64,000 nucleotides of DNA from assembly GCA_002067205.1 (NCBI GenBank), contig MVQL01000133.1, forward strand, positions 80,001 through 144,000, read 5' to 3'. Made by a program: the position numbers and the translations under genes. The stretch comes from Pelotomaculum sp. PtaB.Bin104 (GTDB lineage: Bacteria > Bacillota > Desulfotomaculia > Desulfotomaculales > Pelotomaculaceae). The notes below the pieces were generated by a model that did no database searches, was not told the origin of the DNA, and saw only the letters and a program-made list of their open reading frames with translations. Below are positions 62,272-64,000 of this stretch, one piece after another (position 1 is the stretch's first letter; each line of letters begins with the position of its first letter).

Positions 62272-62838
62272 TTATAAACAATTTTCGATAAAATAGCGGT
62301 GCAGCCTTGTATCCCCGGTTAACTCCGGGTGAAAAGCAGCGGCCAGGAACCGCCCCTGCCGGACCAGGACGATCTTCTCGCCGCATTTGGCCAGCACCTG
62401 AGCCTCAGGCCCCACGTTCGTAACGTAAGGCGCCCTGATAAAAACCGCCCGGTAAGGCTCAGCTCCCAGGACTGGTATATCCAAGTCCTCTTCGAAGCTG
62501 TCCACCTGCCGCCCGAAAGCATTACGGTCCACACATATGTCCATTAGCCCAAGGCTCGGTTGCTTAGAGCCGTTGATCACCTTCGCCAGCAAAATCATCC
62601 CGGCACAGGTTCCGAATACAGGCAGGCCCTCCCTGGCCATATGGGCAATTGGTTCAAAGAGGTTAAAATCCTTTAAAAGCTTCCCTATAGTCGTGCTCTC
62701 ACCACCGGGTATAATCAGTGCGGATATACCTTCAAGCTGCGTGGCCTTTCTTATTTGCACCGTCTCAACCCCGCAGGCCTCAAGTATTTGCTGATGTTCC
62801 CGGAACGCCCCTTGCAGGGCCAGCACACCTATCTGCAT
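62272..62838 (-). CDS. pdxT: Pyridoxal 5'-phosphate synthase glutaminase subunit
   Basis: A 188-residue class I glutaminase that feeds ammonia to PdxS. The start at ATG 62838 gives MQIGVLALQGAFREHQQILE, the family N terminus; the longer frame overlaps pdxS sequence. Hallmarks: LIIPGGESTTIGKLLKDFNL, nucleophile Cys in PVFGTCAGMILLA, and the His-x-Glu pair in AAFHPELTGDTRLHRYF. It follows pdxS by 70 bases. Confidence 0.96.
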   Translation of the reverse strand: MQIGVLALQGAFREHQQILEACGVETVQIRKATQLEGISALIIPGGESTTIGKLLKDFNLFEPIAHMAREGLPVFGTCAGMILLAKVINGSKQPSLGLMDICVDRNAFGRQVDSFEEDLDIPVLGAEPYRAVFIRAPYVTNVGPEAQVLAKCGEKIVLVRQGRFLAAAFHPELTGDTRLHRYFIENCL

Positions 62839-62908
62839 AAATAACTTCCTTCCGCCTAGCTCTAAAATTTTACGATGTCCTGTTAGCGCATATGAATTAG
62901 GATATGAA

Positions 62909-63793
62909 TCACCAGCCGCGGTCCTGCATCCTTTGCTCAGGAGCAATAGCTGCTATCTCCAGTCCGGGCATGGCTTCTCCCAGGTCTTTTGAAACCTCAG
63001 CCAGAATCTGCGCATCATTGTAATGGGTCGTGGCTGCAACAATCGCTTTAGCCCTTGCCGCCGGATCGTTTGACTTAAAAATCCCTGAGCCTACAAAAAT
63101 TCCGTCGCAGCCCAACTGCATCATCAAAGCGGCATCGGCCGGCGTGGCTATCCCGCCGGCAGCAAAGTTAACTACCGGGAGTTTCCCCGACTTGGCTACC
63201 TCCACTACCAGCTCATAAGGTGCGCCCATTTCCTTGGCAGCGGTCATCAGCTCTTCTTCCGGTAGGTTCTGCAGCCTGCGTACCTCGCCCATTACCATCC
63301 GCATATGGCGCACAGCCTCTACCACATTTCCCGTGCCGGGCTCGCCCTTGGTCCGGATCATGGCCGCACCCTCGCCAATCCGCCTAAGTGCCTCACCAAG
63401 GTTCCTGGCTCCGCAAACGAAGGGGACTTTAAAGGTATGCTTGTTGATATGATGGCTTTCGTCAGCCGGGGTTAAAACTTCACTTTCGTCGATATAGTCC
63501 ACTCCCAGAGACTCCAGGATTTGTGCCTCCACAAAGTGACCAATACGAGCCTTAGCCATTACCGGGATCGTAACAGCCTCCATTATTTTCTGTATTACTG
63601 TGGGGTCGGCCATCCTGGCTACTCCACCGGCAGCACGGATATCGGCCGGAACGCGCTCGAGTGCCATAACGGCGCAAGCCCCTGCATCCTCAGCTATTTT
63701 TGCTTGCTCAGGGGTGGTCACGTCCATGATTACCCCGCCCTTGAGCATTTCAGCAAGACCCTTTTTAACAGTCCGAGTTCCTTTTTCTGCCAT
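62909..63793 (-). CDS. pdxS: Pyridoxal 5'-phosphate synthase lyase subunit
   Basis: A 294-residue (beta/alpha)8 synthase that makes PLP from ribose 5-phosphate, glyceraldehyde 3-phosphate and ammonia. Motifs: [40 protein letters not shown] with the first imine lysine nearby in [38 protein letters not shown], and [20 protein letters not shown]. It forms the usual pdxST operon with pdxT. The product is the cofactor of the aminotransferase in the next operon. Confidence 0.97.
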   Translation of the reverse strand: MAEKGTRTVKKGLAEMLKGGVIMDVTTPEQAKIAEDAGACAVMALERVPADIRAAGGVARMADPTVIQKIMEAVTIPVMAKARIGHFVEAQILESLGVDYIDESEVLTPADESHHINKHTFKVPFVCGARNLGEALRRIGEGAAMIRTKGEPGTGNVVEAVRHMRMVMGEVRRLQNLPEEELMTAAKEMGAPYELVVEVAKSGKLPVVNFAAGGIATPADAALMMQLGCDGIFVGSGIFKSNDPAARAKAIVAATTHYNDAQILAEVSKDLGEAMPGLEIAAIAPEQRMQDRGW

Positions 63794-63840
63794 TGATATA
63801 CCCCCAATACTACTTCTTACTTCTTGTTAACTATCAAATA

Positions 63841-63869
63841 ATTTTACAATATCCTACCCATAAAAACAA
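63841..63869 (-). promoter_or_regulatory. Promoter of pdxST
   Basis: Minus-strand TTGTTT (63864-63869) and TAAAAT (63841-63846), 17 bases apart, 48 bases before the pdxS start codon. Nothing else is recognised up to the window end. Confidence 0.55.
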
Positions 63870-64000
63870 GATCCGCTAATATTCATTGCGTTTATGCTTT
63901 TTTGAGTTTTTCTTTAATGCGTAAACCGGTGGGATTCTGAACGATAGCCTGGCTTGTAAGTTATTAAGTGTATCACCGTCTGCGCGGGCCTTTATCGCTG

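Overview
The window looks like a chromosomal segment of a spore-forming, anaerobic Firmicute of the Peptococcaceae type (Desulfotomaculum/Pelotomaculum-like). This rests on spore photoproduct lyase, NifI-type PII proteins beside nifH, a T-box leader on a serine-biosynthesis operon, strong GGAGG ribosome binding sites and the style of the HTH/PBP-mod locus. The genus is an inference. The window is a patchwork of ordinary housekeeping blocks broken up by accessory, decaying and mobile DNA.

Layout. 1-7 kb: XRE/ImmA regulator pair, a nonsense-mutated small gene, an SRAP protein, a cell-wall amidase, an FAD oxidoreductase and AsnB. 7-9.6 kb: PIN-domain relic, a HicA-like toxin-antitoxin pair and spore photoproduct lyase. 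9.6-14.6 kb: a collapsed nitrogen-fixation locus read on the minus strand (amtB, glnK, frameshifted nifH, nifI1, nifI2, nifV fragment) with nifDK and later genes absent, a 205-bp tandem duplication, and a long leader of three stem-loops before amtB. 14.6-23.2 kb: nucleoside kinase, regulators, a 43-residue exported peptide, and a molybdate (modABC) transporter divergent from an HTH/PBP regulator. 23.4-30.6 kb: a run of genes with different codon use (MFS, DD-carboxypeptidase, frameshifted M14 peptidase, VanW, EamA, Orn/Lys/Arg decarboxylase), probably acquired; it abuts a gene that has lost its signal peptide. 30.8-33.2 kb: broken transposases, a TetR gene with two matching operators, and truncated DUF3231 and PEP-synthase genes.

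33.34-52.25 kb is an integrated element of about 18.8 kb in a tRNA-Arg(ACG) gene. Its boundaries are exact: a 47-bp copy of the tRNA 3' half at 33340-33386 repeats 52176-52222, the tyrosine integrase lies next to the intact tRNA, and GGCACACTT-type repeats lie inside both ends. It carries Abi, FtsK-like ATPase, replication-relaxation protein, a PrimPol/helicase with an origin-like repeat region, small terminase, capsid, tail chaperones and tape measure. It has no recognisable large terminase, portal, baseplate or lysis genes, so it resembles a phage satellite or a phage/mobilisable-element hybrid more than a complete prophage. Inside it, 38789-39271 holds a cluster of loop-less palindromes of different sequence, the strangest structure in the window.

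52.3-57.1 kb: glycosyltransferase, a polysaccharide-deacetylase gene split by a 560-bp IS21-like remnant with a 5-bp target duplication, a YmaF gene and its decayed duplicate, and an IS3 fragment. 57.2-64 kb is core metabolism on the minus strand: two tRNA-Ser genes beside serS, then serA and a class V aminotransferase behind a T-box, then pdxT and pdxS, which make the PLP that the aminotransferase would use.
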